Assembly (NCBI RefSeq): GCF_011764565.1
Contig: NZ_AP022871.1
Coordinates: 6,262,320 to 6,326,319 of the forward strand
Reading direction: 5' to 3'
DNA: 64,000 nt
DNA from: Phytohabitans suffuscus
Lineage (GTDB): Bacteria; Actinomycetota; Actinomycetes; Mycobacteriales; Micromonosporaceae
This document shows, piece after piece, positions 54,650-63,443 of this stretch. The position numbers were made by a program, and so were the translations under genes. The notes beneath the pieces are model-generated. The model ran no database searches, had not been told where the DNA came from, and was given only the letters and a program-made list of their open reading frames with translations. The number at the start of each line of letters is the position of its first letter. Position 1 is the stretch's first letter.

Positions 54650-54722
54650 AATGCCAAATGCTATGCCTTTCTGAAGTTAACGTAAAGTCGTACATCATCT
54701 TCGGTGGCGGGAGGGGTGGCGG
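54650..54722. promoter_or_regulatory. Divergent AT-rich spacer
   Basis: ATGCTATGCCTTTCTGAAG, followed by TTAACGTAAAG, lies between the aldo/keto reductase (minus) and deaminase (plus) genes. The motif CTGAAG followed by an AT-rich run recurs near 26618 and 44393. GGAGG precedes ATG 54723. Confidence 0.5.
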
Positions 54723-55691
54723 ATGAGGCAGCCCAGGATCGAGCTGCACGTGCATCTGGAGGGGACGGTGCGGCCGGACACGTTGCTGGCCATCGCGCGG
54801 CGCAACGGCCAGCGCCTGCCGGTGGACACAGTGGACGACCTGCGCCGGCTCTACGAGTTCACCGACTTCGCCAACTTCCTGCGGGTGTGGAGCATGACCA
54901 CCAACTGCCTGCGTACCGCCGACGACTTCCGGCAGGTCGTGGTGGACTACGCCGCCGAGGCCGCCGCGCACGGGGCGGTGTACCTGGAGGGGATCTTCTC
55001 GCCGGCCGAGCGGGTGGCGCGCGGGGTCGGCTGGGACGAGATCCTGGAGGGGTACGCGGACGGCGTGGAGGAGGCCGGGCGGCGGCACGGCGTCGTGGTG
55101 CGGCTGACCCCGGACATCGACCGCGAGCTGGACCCGGAGCTGGCGCAGGAGTGCGCGCGCCGGGTCGTCCGGTACCGCGACCGCGGGGTCGTCGGGTTCG
55201 GGATCGGCGGTCCGGAGCTGGCCGCGCCGGTGGCCCGGTACGCGCGGGCGTTCGCGATCGCCCGGGACGGTGGCCTGGCGCTGGTGCCGCACGCGGGGAG
55301 GACGGTGGCGCCGGGTCGATCCGCGAGGTGCTGGCGTTCGATCCGGCCCGCATCCGGCACGGCGTACGGGCGGTCGAGGACCCGGGGCTGCTGAAGGAGC
55401 TCGCCGGCCGGGGATCGTGCTCGACGTCTGCCCGACCTCCAACCTGTGCACCCGGGTGGTCGGGACGCTCGACGCCCACCCGCTGCCGGAGCTGTACGCG
55501 GCCGGCGTCCGCTGCTCGATCGGCACGGACGACCCGGCGATGTTCGACACCGACCTGAGCCGGGAGTGGGCGCTCGCCGAGCGGCTCGGCGTCCCGGCTG
55601 CGGCCGCGTACGAGGCGGGCGTCGCCGGCGCCCTCTGCGACGAGGTGACCCGGCGACGCCTGGCGGCGCTGGGGCGGCCGCCTACTCGTGA
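54723..55691 (+). CDS. Adenosine deaminase-like amidohydrolase (three frames)
   Basis: A metal-dependent deaminase of about 320 residues, read through two or three frames. It has the N-terminal metal site IELHVHLEGTVRPDTLL (HxHLxG), TDFANFLRVWSM, AAAHGAVYLEGIFSP, GGLALVPHAGE (His after repair), RIRHGVRAVEDPGLLKELAG, IVLDVCPTSNLCTRVV and IGTDDPAMFDT (terminal Asp pair). Bases G4 at 55295-55298 and 55410-55413 both look one G short. A third break near 55670-55690 is likely, because no stop is met before the ClpC gene. Substrates may be adenosine or an aminated metabolite; a role in the cluster is unknown. Confidence 0.68.
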
Positions 55692-55695
55692 TCGG

Positions 55696-58221
55696 TTACT
55701 CGGCGGTCTCAGCGGCGCTGTCGAGGTCGGCTGGTACGGCGTCTGGTACGGCGACGGGTTTGTCGGCGCCGTGGAAGACGAGTTTGGAGTTGTCGATGTC
55801 GGCGGGGTCGCCTTCGCAGTCGATGACGATGATCTGGCCGGGTTTGAGTTCGTTGAACAGGATGCGTTCGGACAGGTTGTCCTCGATGTCCCGTTGGATG
55901 GTGCGGCGTAGCGGCCGGGCGCCCAGGACGGGGTCGAAGCCCTTCTTCGCCAGGTACTTTTTGGCGTTGTCGGTCAGCTCCATACTCATGTCCTTGTTCC
56001 GTAGCTGGGTCTCGATCCGGGCGATCATGATGTCCACGATCTCCAGGATCTCGGCCTGCTGCAGCTGGTGGAACACGATGGTGTCATCGATCCGGTTCAG
56101 GAACTCCGGCCGGAAGTGCTGCTTGAGCTCGTCGTTGACCTTCTGCTTCATCCGCTCGTAGTTCGACTCCGAGTCCTCCGATGCCTGGAACCCCAGCGAC
56201 ACGGCTTTGGCCACGTCGCGGGTGCCCAGGTTCGTGGTCAGGATGATGACCGTGTTCTTGAAGTCCACGATCCGGCCCTGACCATCGGTCAACCGCCCAT
56301 CCTCCAAAATCTGGAGCAGGGTGTTGAACACGTCCGGGTGTGCCTTCTCGATCTCGTCGAACAACACCACCGAGAACGGACGCCGGCGGACCTTCTCGGT
56401 CAGCTGCCCACCCTCGTCGTAGCCGACATACCCGGGCGGGGCACCCACCAGCCGCGACACCGTGTACCGGTCATGGAACTCGGACATGTCCAACTGGATC
56501 AACGCATCCTCAGACCCGAACAGAAACTCGGCCAAAGCCTTCGACAGTTCGGTCTTACCGACCCCGGACGGGCCGGCGAAGATGAACGACCCGGACGGCC
56601 GCTTCGGATCCTTCAACCCGGCCCGGGTGCGGCGGATGGCCTTGGACACGGCCTTGACCGCGTCTTCCTGCCCGACGACCCGCTTGTGCAGCTCGTCCTC
56701 CATCCGCAGCAGCCGCGACGTCTCTTCCTCGGTCAGCTTGTACACCGGGATACCGGTCCAGTTGGCCAACACCTCGGCGATCTGCTCGTCATCGACCTCC
56801 GAGACGACGTCGAGGTCACCAGCCTTCCACTCCTTCTCCCGCTGCGCCTTCTGACCCAGCAGCTGCTTCTCCTTGTCCCGCAACTGCGCCGCCCGCTCGA
56901 AATCCTGCGCATCGATCGCGGACTCCTTATCCCGCCGCACCTGCGCGATCCGCTCATCAAAATCCCGAAGATCCGGCGGAGCGGTCATCCGCCGGATCCG
57001 CATCCGCGCCCCCGCCTCGTCGATCAGATCGATCGCCTTGTCCGGCAGATACCGGTCGGAGATGTACCGATCAGCCAGGGTAGCGGCGGCGACCAGGGCG
57101 GCGTCGGTGATCGAAACCCGATGATGCGCCTCGTACCGGTCCCGCAACCCCTTCAAAATCTCGATCGTGTGCGCCAGCGACGGCTCACCCACCTGGATCG
57201 GCTGGAACCGCCGCTCCAACGCCGCGTCCTTCTCCAAATGCTTACGATACTCATCCAACGTCGTCGCACCGATCGTCTGCAACTCACCCCGCGCCAGCAT
57301 CGGCTTCAAAATCGAGGCGGCGTCGATCGCGCCCTCGGCGGCGCCGGCACCAACCAAAGTGTGGATCTCATCGATGAACAAGATGATGTCACCCCGGGTA
57401 CGGATCTCCTTGAGAACCTTCTTCAACCGCTCCTCGAAGTCACCCCGATACCGAGACCCAGCCACCAACGCACCCAGGTCCAGGGTGTACAACTGCTTGT
57501 CCTTCAGCGTCTCCGGCACCTCACCCTTGACAATCCGCTGCGACAAGCCCTCCACCACCGCGGTCTTACCCACACCAGGCTCACCGATCAAAACCGGATT
57601 GTTCTTCGTCCGCCGGGACAACACCTGCATGACCCGCTCGATCTCCTTCTCCCGCCCGATCACCGGGTCAAGCTTGCCCTCCCGAGCAGCCTGGGTCAGG
57701 TTCCGACCGAACTGATCCAACACCAACGACGTCGACGGCGCCGCCTCACCCGCAGCCGCACCCGCCGCCGCCGGCTCCTTACCCTGATAACCAGACAGCA
57801 ACTGGATCACCTGCTGCCGCACCCGGTTCAGATCAGCACCCAACTTCACCAGCACCTGAGCCGCGACACCCTCACCCTCCCGGATCAAACCCAGCAGGAT
57901 GTGCTCCGTACCGATGTAGTTGTGACCAAGCTGCAACGCCTCACGCAGCGACAGCTCCAACACCTTCTTAGCCCGCGGCGTGAACGGAATATGCCCACTC
58001 GGCGCCTGCTGACCCTGACCAATGATCTCCTCCACCTGCTGGCGGACACCCTCCAACGAGATACCAAGACTCTCCAAAGCCTTAGCCGCCACACCCTCAC
58101 CCTCATGGATGAGACCCAACAGGATGTGCTCCGTACCGATGTAGTTGTGGTTGAGCATCCGGGCCTCTTCCTGAGCCAGGACGACAACCCGCCGCGCTCG
58201 GTCGGTGAACCGCTCGAACAT
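55696..58221 (-). CDS. clpC: ClpC, AAA+ unfoldase of the Clp protease
   Basis: The 841-residue protein is a full-length ClpC: MFERFTDRARRVVVLAQEEARML opens two Clp_N repeats (GTEHILLGL twice), the first AAA domain has GEPGVGKTAVVEGL, the middle coiled coil is near residues 410-460 (KESAIDAQDFERAAQLRDKE) and the second AAA domain has GPSGVGKTELSKAL and the ClpP-interacting region. It feeds substrates to ClpP. ATG 58221 has AGGAGG seven bases upstream; the earlier ATG 58251 lacks one. Residues Phe2, Phe80 and Lys85, contacts of cyclomarin in mycobacterial ClpC1, are present. Its usual neighbours (lysS, lsr2) are absent, so it may be a second or moved copy. Confidence 0.93.
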   Translation of the reverse strand: MFERFTDRARRVVVLAQEEARMLNHNYIGTEHILLGLIHEGEGVAAKALESLGISLEGVRQQVEEIIGQGQQAPSGHIPFTPRAKKVLELSLREALQLGHNYIGTEHILLGLIREGEGVAAQVLVKLGADLNRVRQQVIQLLSGYQGKEPAAAGAAAGEAAPSTSLVLDQFGRNLTQAAREGKLDPVIGREKEIERVMQVLSRRTKNNPVLIGEPGVGKTAVVEGLSQRIVKGEVPETLKDKQLYTLDLGALVAGSRYRGDFEERLKKVLKEIRTRGDIILFIDEIHTLVGAGAAEGAIDAASILKPMLARGELQTIGATTLDEYRKHLEKDAALERRFQPIQVGEPSLAHTIEILKGLRDRYEAHHRVSITDAALVAAATLADRYISDRYLPDKAIDLIDEAGARMRIRRMTAPPDLRDFDERIAQVRRDKESAIDAQDFERAAQLRDKEKQLLGQKAQREKEWKAGDLDVVSEVDDEQIAEVLANWTGIPVYKLTEEETSRLLRMEDELHKRVVGQEDAVKAVSKAIRRTRAGLKDPKRPSGSFIFAGPSGVGKTELSKALAEFLFGSEDALIQLDMSEFHDRYTVSRLVGAPPGYVGYDEGGQLTEKVRRRPFSVVLFDEIEKAHPDVFNTLLQILEDGRLTDGQGRIVDFKNTVIILTTNLGTRDVAKAVSLGFQASEDSESNYERMKQKVNDELKQHFRPEFLNRIDDTIVFHQLQQAEILEIVDIMIARIETQLRNKDMSMELTDNAKKYLAKKGFDPVLGARPLRRTIQRDIEDNLSERILFNELKPGQIIVIDCEGDPADIDNSKLVFHGADKPVAVPDAVPADLDSAAETAE

Positions 58222-58397
58222 CTCGACCACCTCCTGCCAGGTTTGGCCCATCGTATCCGCTGGCCGGACGCTCCGCCGTTGACCTCAGAGACCAGTACGC
58301 TATATGTTTTGGAAGCTATCGGCAAGCGCCGGCTGGCGTGGCTGGTGGTGCCCCGCTCTCCGGTTCAGATGGTGCAGCCTGTACGAGCCGCAGCCTG

Positions 58398-58425
58398 TTG
58401 ACTGGTCAGTTTAAAAATATATAGC
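58398..58425 (+). promoter_or_regulatory. Promoter-like TTGACT/TATAGC
   Basis: TTGACT at 58398-58403 and TATAGC at 58420-58425 with a 16-base AT-rich spacer stand about 100 bases before the start of the gene at 58524. Confidence 0.6.
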
Positions 58426-58523
58426 GTGTCCGATGTGGGGCCGGACGGCGAGCTCCACCGTCGTACGCCTCGGGCGTCGGCGACCACTCGTCCATCGCTC
58501 AACCCCTTGTGGAGGTGTCCGCC

Positions 58524-59726
58524 TTGAGTTCCGTCAGGGAGACGTACGAGTCGCTCAACCTCGAGCCCAAGCCGATCCGCCCGCACATCCTGGCCGCCAG
58601 CACGGTCGTCTTCGGCGACGACTACTACAACGGCCGCCGGGAGACGATCAACCTGTCCGGCTTCGTGCAGCTCAACAAGTGGCCGATGCCCGGCTTCGAG
58701 CACAAGGTCGACGAGAAGGGCTACGCCGAGTTCGCGACCGAGCTGATCAGCGCGCCCGAGGTCGGCATCAAGGGCTTCAGCTACGAGCTGAACGACCGCA
58801 TCCAGGTGCTGTCGAACCCGTTCCTGCCCAACAGCGGGCACGTGCGCCAGATCGTGCCGGGCAAGAACTTCCCGGCCGAGTTCTACATCCGCCGGTTCGG
58901 CATCCTGGAGTCGAGCACGCTCCGGCTGGCGCACCGCAACGTCATCGACATCTACGGCGTGGTCGACGCGGTGCCGCCGTTCAAGAAGCCGCTGACCGGT
59001 CCGTACCTCGGCAAGCCGCGCGGCGACGGTCCGTTCGACGTCGCGCAGGCCCCGAACGTCGTCAAGGGCACGACGATGCCCGAGGCGTGGTACCCGGCCA
59101 ACGACGAGAACGAGCCGGTGGGCATCGTCCCGAGCATGTTCTTCGCGCCCAGCGCGGGGCCGTGCATGTCGATGCTGGTGGACCCCTCGATGATCATGCA
59201 GGTCTCGCTCGAGGGCCAGATCGAGGTCGAGGTCAACGGCAAGACGGCGCGCATCGAGCTGGCCGGTGACTACCGGCAGGCCGCGGGCGCCGAGATCCTG
59301 CTGTTCGGCCCGGACAAGCACGACGGCGGCGCGGGTGTGCTGGCCCAGATGGCGCGCGTCGCCGTCGTGGGCGAGTGCGCCGAGCTCGGCGGCCGCGTGA
59401 TGCTGCGGGCCAGCTGGCCGCGGGTCTCGGGCGGCACGCTCGGCGAGGGCAACGAGGACAGCCTCAGCCGCATCAAGTTCCCGAGCGAGCTGCACATCGA
59501 CGCCGAGTTCGAGCTGGTCACGCCGGAGAGCACCCTGTACGCGACGAACGCCGTCCACGTGGCCGGCAAGCTGAGCGACATGGACGCGACCGGCACCGAG
59601 CTCAAGCTCGACGGCGGGGACACCGCGCTCGTCACCACTGACGACGAGGTCAAGGCCCGGATCACGGGCGTCAACCTGGTCATGCGCGACGCCCTGGTGG
59701 GCGAGCACGCGACCGTCTCCGTCTGA
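58524..59726 (+). CDS. Conserved protein of unknown function (~400 residues)
   Basis: Not confidently identified. The 400-residue protein is soluble, without signal or membrane helix. It opens SSVRETYESLNLEPKPIRPHILAAS and has many beta-type segments (NLSGFVQLNKWPMPGFEHKV, GIKGFSYELNDRIQVLSNPFLPNSGHVRQI, RRFGILESSTLRLAHRNVIDIYGVV, DPSMIMQVSLEGQIEVEVNGK). No catalytic motif is evident, and a DUF6073-type family is only a recollection. TTG 58524 is preferred over GTG 58509 because GGAGGTG covers the latter and lies six bases before the TTG. It has its own promoter and a strong terminator. Confidence 0.55.
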   Translation: MSSVRETYESLNLEPKPIRPHILAASTVVFGDDYYNGRRETINLSGFVQLNKWPMPGFEHKVDEKGYAEFATELISAPEVGIKGFSYELNDRIQVLSNPFLPNSGHVRQIVPGKNFPAEFYIRRFGILESSTLRLAHRNVIDIYGVVDAVPPFKKPLTGPYLGKPRGDGPFDVAQAPNVVKGTTMPEAWYPANDENEPVGIVPSMFFAPSAGPCMSMLVDPSMIMQVSLEGQIEVEVNGKTARIELAGDYRQAAGAEILLFGPDKHDGGAGVLAQMARVAVVGECAELGGRVMLRASWPRVSGGTLGEGNEDSLSRIKFPSELHIDAEFELVTPESTLYATNAVHVAGKLSDMDATGTELKLDGGDTALVTTDDEVKARITGVNLVMRDALVGEHATVSV

Positions 59727-59788
59727 CGCTTGACGGCATTCGGGAGTCGCGGGTTTACTGGAAATTCCGGTAGTGCTGCGCTCGTGAC

Positions 59789-59825
59789 GGCATCCCTCCC
59801 GGGCACGCGTCCCGGGAGGGATGCC
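59789..59825 (+). terminator. Strong terminator hairpin
   Basis: GGCATCCCTCCCGGG and CCCGGGAGGGATGCC form a perfect 15-bp stem with a seven-base loop, 63 bases after the stop of the unknown protein and just before the next operon. Confidence 0.75.
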
Positions 59826-59843
59826 CGTTGACTTGGAGACGAC

Positions 59844-60748
59844 GTGGATCAACGCCTGCTCCTCATGCATCAGGTCATGCTCGGCGACCGGCCCCGGCTG
59901 CGGGCCTACGACCGCGCGCTGGAGCAGGCGGTCAAGCCCGGCGACGTGGTGGTCGACGTCGGCGCGGGCACGCTCGCCCTGTCGCTGCTGGCCCTGCGCC
60001 ACGGCGCCGGCCACGTGTACGCGATCGAGGCCGACCCGGAGATGGCCGAGGTGGCGCGGCGGGTGGTCGCGGCCAACGACCTCGCCGGCCGGGTCACGCT
60101 GATCCAGGGCGACGCCCGCGCGGTACGGCTGCCCGAGCGGGCCGACGTGCTCGTCGCCGAGCTGATGGGCAACCTCGGCCCCGAGGAGGCGATGGCCGAG
60201 GTGGTCGCCGCGGTCGCCCGGCGCAACCTGGCCCCCGCGGGCCGGGTGGTGCCGAGCCGCCTGCGTACCTGGCTGGTCCCGATCCAGTTCGACGGCGAGG
60301 GCTGGGGCCTGTGGCGGGACGACTTCCACGGCTTCCGCCTCGACCCGGTCGCCGAGGGGGCCGCCGCCGAGGCGCACCTGCACTTCTTCCAGCGCGAGCC
60401 GGCGCTGCTCGCCGACCCGGTCGCGGTCCTGGACAGCGCGCTGGGCGGCGACGTGGCCGGCCCGCGGGCGCGACCGGGCCAGCCGCGCGCCGTCACCGCC
60501 CGGATCACCCGCCCCGGCCGGCTGGACGCGGTGCTGGGCTACTTCAGCGCCGACCTCGGCGACCTCACGCTGGCCAACTTCCCGTCGTACCCGGGGTGCA
60601 ACTGGGCGGTCTGGGTCTGGCCGCTGCGCCACACCGACGTCGCGGCCGGCGACCAGCTCCGCGTGGAGGTGCACGCGCCGGCCCGGGGCAGGCCCGGCTG
60701 GCCACGCGGTGGCGGCTCGACTGCCGCGTCAACCGGCAGGGGAGGTAG
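59844..60748 (+). CDS. Protein-arginine-methyltransferase-like enzyme (frameshifted)
   Basis: About 301 residues of the PRMT fold: AVKPGDVVVDVGAGTLALSLLALRHGAGHVYAIEADPEM is the SAM motif, VTLIQGDARAVRLPERADVLVAELMGNLGPEEAM corresponds to the PRMT post-I and double-E loop (Glu before and after MGN). In PRMTs this loop binds guanidino nitrogen. Near 60693 one G is missing (AGGCCCGGCTGG); restored, the tail reads GLATRWRLDCRVNRQGR and stops at 60748, two bases before the propeller gene. GTG 59844 follows GGAGAC. It could methylate a small molecule or a cluster protein. Confidence 0.65.
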
Positions 60749-60750
60749 CC

Positions 60751-61389
60751 ATGCGGTTCGCGGCAGGCTCCGCACGCGACATCCCGGTACGCGCGCTGAA
60801 GCTGTGCGGGCTCACCTGGACCGGGCAGTTCCTGTGGTTCTCCGAGGCCGTGTCCAACCAGATCATGGCGCTCGACCCGTACACCGGCACGGTGGAGCAC
60901 CGGGTGCCCTGCGCCGGCGTCCGCACCGACCTGACCACTGTGGACGGAAACCTGGTGCAGGTGGTCGGGGAGGAGCGCGCCCTGCGGGTGATCGACCCCG
61001 AGGACGGGCAGGTGATGGCCGAGGTGCCCAACCCCCGGCCGGGCAACCTGCTGTGCGGCCTGGAGGCCACCGCGCAGGGGATCTGGATGGGGTACGAGGA
61101 CCTGCGCGTGGTCGACCTGCGCGACAAGCGCACGTTCGCCCTGCTCGAGACGTACCGGGTGCGGCACCCGATCGCCGGGCTCACCGTCTCGGACAGCTAC
61201 GTCGTCTACGCCGACCACCGCGCCGGCACCGTCAACATCCTCGACCTGGAGGCCCGGCGCGACGTCGCCTCGTACTCGGTGGCCGGCAACCCGACCGGGG
61301 TCACCTGGGACGGCAGCCGGATCTGGTACTGCGACTTCACCACACTCCAGCTCAGGGCGATCGAGGTACCGGGTATCACGAAGGGTTGA
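60751..61389 (+). CDS. Small beta-propeller protein
   Basis: A 212-residue protein, paralogue of the one at 51452-50689, and intact here: LKLCGLTWTGQFLWFSEAVSNQIMALDPYTGTVEHRVPC, RALRVIDPEDGQV, GLEATAQGIWMGYEDLRVVDL, PIAGLTVSDSYVVYADHRAGTVNILDL, and PTGVTWDGSRIWYCDFTTLQLRAI at the end. These are blades of a YVTN/NHL-type propeller with conserved Trp-rich GxTWDG motifs. No signal peptide is present. ATG 60751 follows GGAGGTAGCC, two bases after the PRMT-like stop, so the two are coupled. Function unknown. Confidence 0.68.
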   Translation: MRFAAGSARDIPVRALKLCGLTWTGQFLWFSEAVSNQIMALDPYTGTVEHRVPCAGVRTDLTTVDGNLVQVVGEERALRVIDPEDGQVMAEVPNPRPGNLLCGLEATAQGIWMGYEDLRVVDLRDKRTFALLETYRVRHPIAGLTVSDSYVVYADHRAGTVNILDLEARRDVASYSVAGNPTGVTWDGSRIWYCDFTTLQLRAIEVPGITKG

Positions 61390-61393
61390 GGCC

Positions 61394-62677
61394 GTGCCGA
61401 CCAGAAAAGCCCTAGCCGTCCGTGCCGCGTACGTCTGCGCGGTCGCCGTCGCCGTCCTCGTGCCCGCCGCCGGTGGCGCGCTGGTCCGGGCCGCGTTCCG
61501 GGGCCGCGCCGCGGGCCGGCGCCACCTGTACCGGCGGCTGGTGCGGCTGGTCACCCGACTCGGTCCCACGTTCGTCAAGGCCGGGCAGGTGCTCGGCACC
61601 CGCCGCGACGTGCTGCCCGCGGCGCTCTGCGACGAGCTCTCCGTGCTGCAGGACAGCGTGCCGCCGCTGCGCCCGGCGCAGACCGCGCGGGCGCTGCGCG
61701 AGGCGTACGACGACCCCGACGAGGTCTTCGCCGAGCTCGACGAGGAGCCGGTCGCCAGCGGGAGCGTCGCCTGCGTCTACCGCGCGAAGCTCCACTCCGG
61801 CCGCGAGGTCGCGGTGAAGCTGCGCCGGCCCGACGTGGAGCGGCTGATGACGCTCGACGTCACGGTCATCCAGCGGGTGGCCGCGGTGATGGCCCGGCTG
61901 CCGGTCATGCGCGACCTGCCGGTGAACGACGTGATGCGGCACATGGGCGACGCCGTGCTCGGCCAGCTCGACTTCACCCGCGAGGCGGCCAGCCTGCGGC
62001 GGCTGCGCGCCAACCTGGCGGTGGTGCCGCGGGTGTGGGTGCCGCTGGTCCACGTGGCGGAGTCGAGGCCGCGGTGCATCGTGATGGAGTTCATCCACGG
62101 GCTCGACGTCGACGCCCCGCGCCGCTGCTCGCCGGCCGCCCGCCGCCGGTTCGCCGCCTCCGGCCTCACGTCGATCTACCAGATGCTCTTCGTGGACGGG
62201 TTCGTCCACTGCGACATGCACCCGGGCAACCTGTACTTCACCGAGCGGGCCCAGGTGGTCGTCCTCGACGCGGGCTTCAGCGTGCAGCTCTCCGAGCGGC
62301 TGCGCCGGCTCTTCGCGGAGTTCTTCATGAACATGTCGATCGGGCGCGGAGACCGGTGCGCCGAGATCGTGCTGGAGAGCGCCGAAGGGCTCCGGGAGAA
62401 CGCCGACCCGGAGGGCTTCGCGGTGCGGATGGCCGACCTGGTGCACCGCAACCACAAGGTGCCGGCCAAGGAGTTCAGCCTCATCGCGTTCGCCAGCGAG
62501 ATGTTCGACCTGCAGCGCAGGTTCGGTGTGCACGCCGCACCCGAGCTGATCTTCCCGCTGCTGTCTCTACTGGTGATTGAAGGTACTGTGCGTGACCTCG
62601 ACCCCGACATGGACTTCCAGGAGACGGCCAAACCGGTACTCATGCGTGGGCTGTTCGGCCAGCGGAACGCCGCCTGA
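61394..62677 (+). CDS. ABC1/UbiB-family atypical kinase-like protein
   Basis: A 427-residue UbiB/ABC1 (AarF) protein with an N-terminal hydrophobic stretch (YVCAVAVAVLVPAAGG). Family motifs are LGPTFVKAGQVLGTRRDVLPAALCDELSVLQDSVPP with the KxGQ loop, PVASGSVACVYRAKLHSGREVAVKLRRPDV, and the kinase HCDMHPGNL and VVLDAGFSV (DxG) segments. UbiB enzymes act in isoprenoid-quinone synthesis as ATPases. No quinone gene accompanies it, and it is encoded four bases after a propeller gene, so a cluster-related function is possible. GTG 61394 is the start. Confidence 0.85.
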   Translation: MPTRKALAVRAAYVCAVAVAVLVPAAGGALVRAAFRGRAAGRRHLYRRLVRLVTRLGPTFVKAGQVLGTRRDVLPAALCDELSVLQDSVPPLRPAQTARALREAYDDPDEVFAELDEEPVASGSVACVYRAKLHSGREVAVKLRRPDVERLMTLDVTVIQRVAAVMARLPVMRDLPVNDVMRHMGDAVLGQLDFTREAASLRRLRANLAVVPRVWVPLVHVAESRPRCIVMEFIHGLDVDAPRRCSPAARRRFAASGLTSIYQMLFVDGFVHCDMHPGNLYFTERAQVVVLDAGFSVQLSERLRRLFAEFFMNMSIGRGDRCAEIVLESAEGLRENADPEGFAVRMADLVHRNHKVPAKEFSLIAFASEMFDLQRRFGVHAAPELIFPLLSLLVIEGTVRDLDPDMDFQETAKPVLMRGLFGQRNAA

Positions 62678-62700
62678 GCCAGCTGGGGACCTTATGCCAA

Positions 62701-62723
62701 ACACTATTAGTTACGATAGTTGC
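62701..62723 (+). promoter_or_regulatory. AT-rich promoter region of HxlR gene
   Basis: ACACTATTAGTTACGATAGT lies immediately before GTG 62724. The gap is too short for a leader with a ribosome site, so a leaderless transcript is likely. Confidence 0.45.
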
Positions 62724-63431
62724 GTGAGTAAAGCCAGCACGGGTACGCGACGTACCTACAACCAGTACTGCGGGCTGGCGTCCGCCCTGGATGTCCTGGG
62801 CGAGCGCTGGACCCTGCTGATCGTCCGGGAGCTCCTGATGGGGCCCAGGCGCTACATCGACCTGCTCAACGACCTGCCCGGTCTCGGGACCAACCTGCTC
62901 GCCGAGCGGCTGAAGTCTCTGGTGGACCGCGGCGTGGCGCGGCAGGTCCACCTTCCCAGCGGCGGTGCCCGGCTGGCGTACGAGCTGACCGAGGTGGGGC
63001 AGCAGCTCCGGCCGACGGTGCTCGGGCTGGCCCGGTGGGGCATGGAGTTCGTCGGAGCGTACTCGCCGAACGAGGTCGTCCGCCCGCACTGGGGCTTCCT
63101 CGCCGTCGAGGCCATGCTCGACCAGGAGAGGCTGCCGGCGTTCGACGAGGCGTACCAGTTCGACGTGGACGGCGAGGTCTTCCACATCGACGTGCGCGGC
63201 GGCCGGGCCAGGGCGGTCAAGGGTCCGGCCGAGTCGCCGGCGATGATCGCCACGGTCGACGCCGCCACGTTCATCGAGATCGGCGCCGGCCAGCAGACGC
63301 CGCTCGCCGCCATGGTCACCGGCCGGCTCAAGCTGGAGGGCGACATCGAGGCGGTGCTGCGCTGCTGCGACGTGCTCGGGCTGGAGGCCGGGGCGATGCG
63401 GGGCCTGCCCGTGGCGGCGGCCCGCGACTGA
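62724..63431 (+). CDS. HxlR-family transcriptional regulator with SCP2-like tail
   Basis: A 235-residue regulator: YCGLASALDVLGERWTLLIVRELLMGPRRYIDLLNDLPGLGTNLLAERLKSLVDRGVARQVHLPSGGARLAYELTEVGQQL near residues 11-92 is the HxlR winged helix. The C-terminal half (FHIDVRGGRARAVKGPAESPAMIATVDAATFIEIGAGQQTP) resembles an SCP2-type ligand pocket seen in some actinobacterial HxlR proteins. GTG 62724 is chosen because AT-rich promoter DNA precedes it; the frame is open upstream to 62577. It is the regulator nearest the right end, and its ligand may be a product or lipid. Confidence 0.83.
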   Translation: MSKASTGTRRTYNQYCGLASALDVLGERWTLLIVRELLMGPRRYIDLLNDLPGLGTNLLAERLKSLVDRGVARQVHLPSGGARLAYELTEVGQQLRPTVLGLARWGMEFVGAYSPNEVVRPHWGFLAVEAMLDQERLPAFDEAYQFDVDGEVFHIDVRGGRARAVKGPAESPAMIATVDAATFIEIGAGQQTPLAAMVTGRLKLEGDIEAVLRCCDVLGLEAGAMRGLPVAAARD

Positions 63432-63443
63432 GCCGGGCGGCGG

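Noticed and set aside
58221..58251. Upstream ATG giving a longer ClpC
   Set aside because: The canonical ClpC start MFERFTDRARR has a strong AGGAGG seven bases upstream; the added ten residues are not seen in the family.
56068..58401. 777-residue plus-strand ORF opposite clpC
   Set aside because: It is the antisense shadow of a highly conserved gene, with no family resemblance.
59844..61415. 523-residue frame joining the PRMT-like enzyme with a long tail
   Set aside because: The tail overlaps the intact propeller gene in another frame and the true C-terminus exists in the frame ending at 60748.
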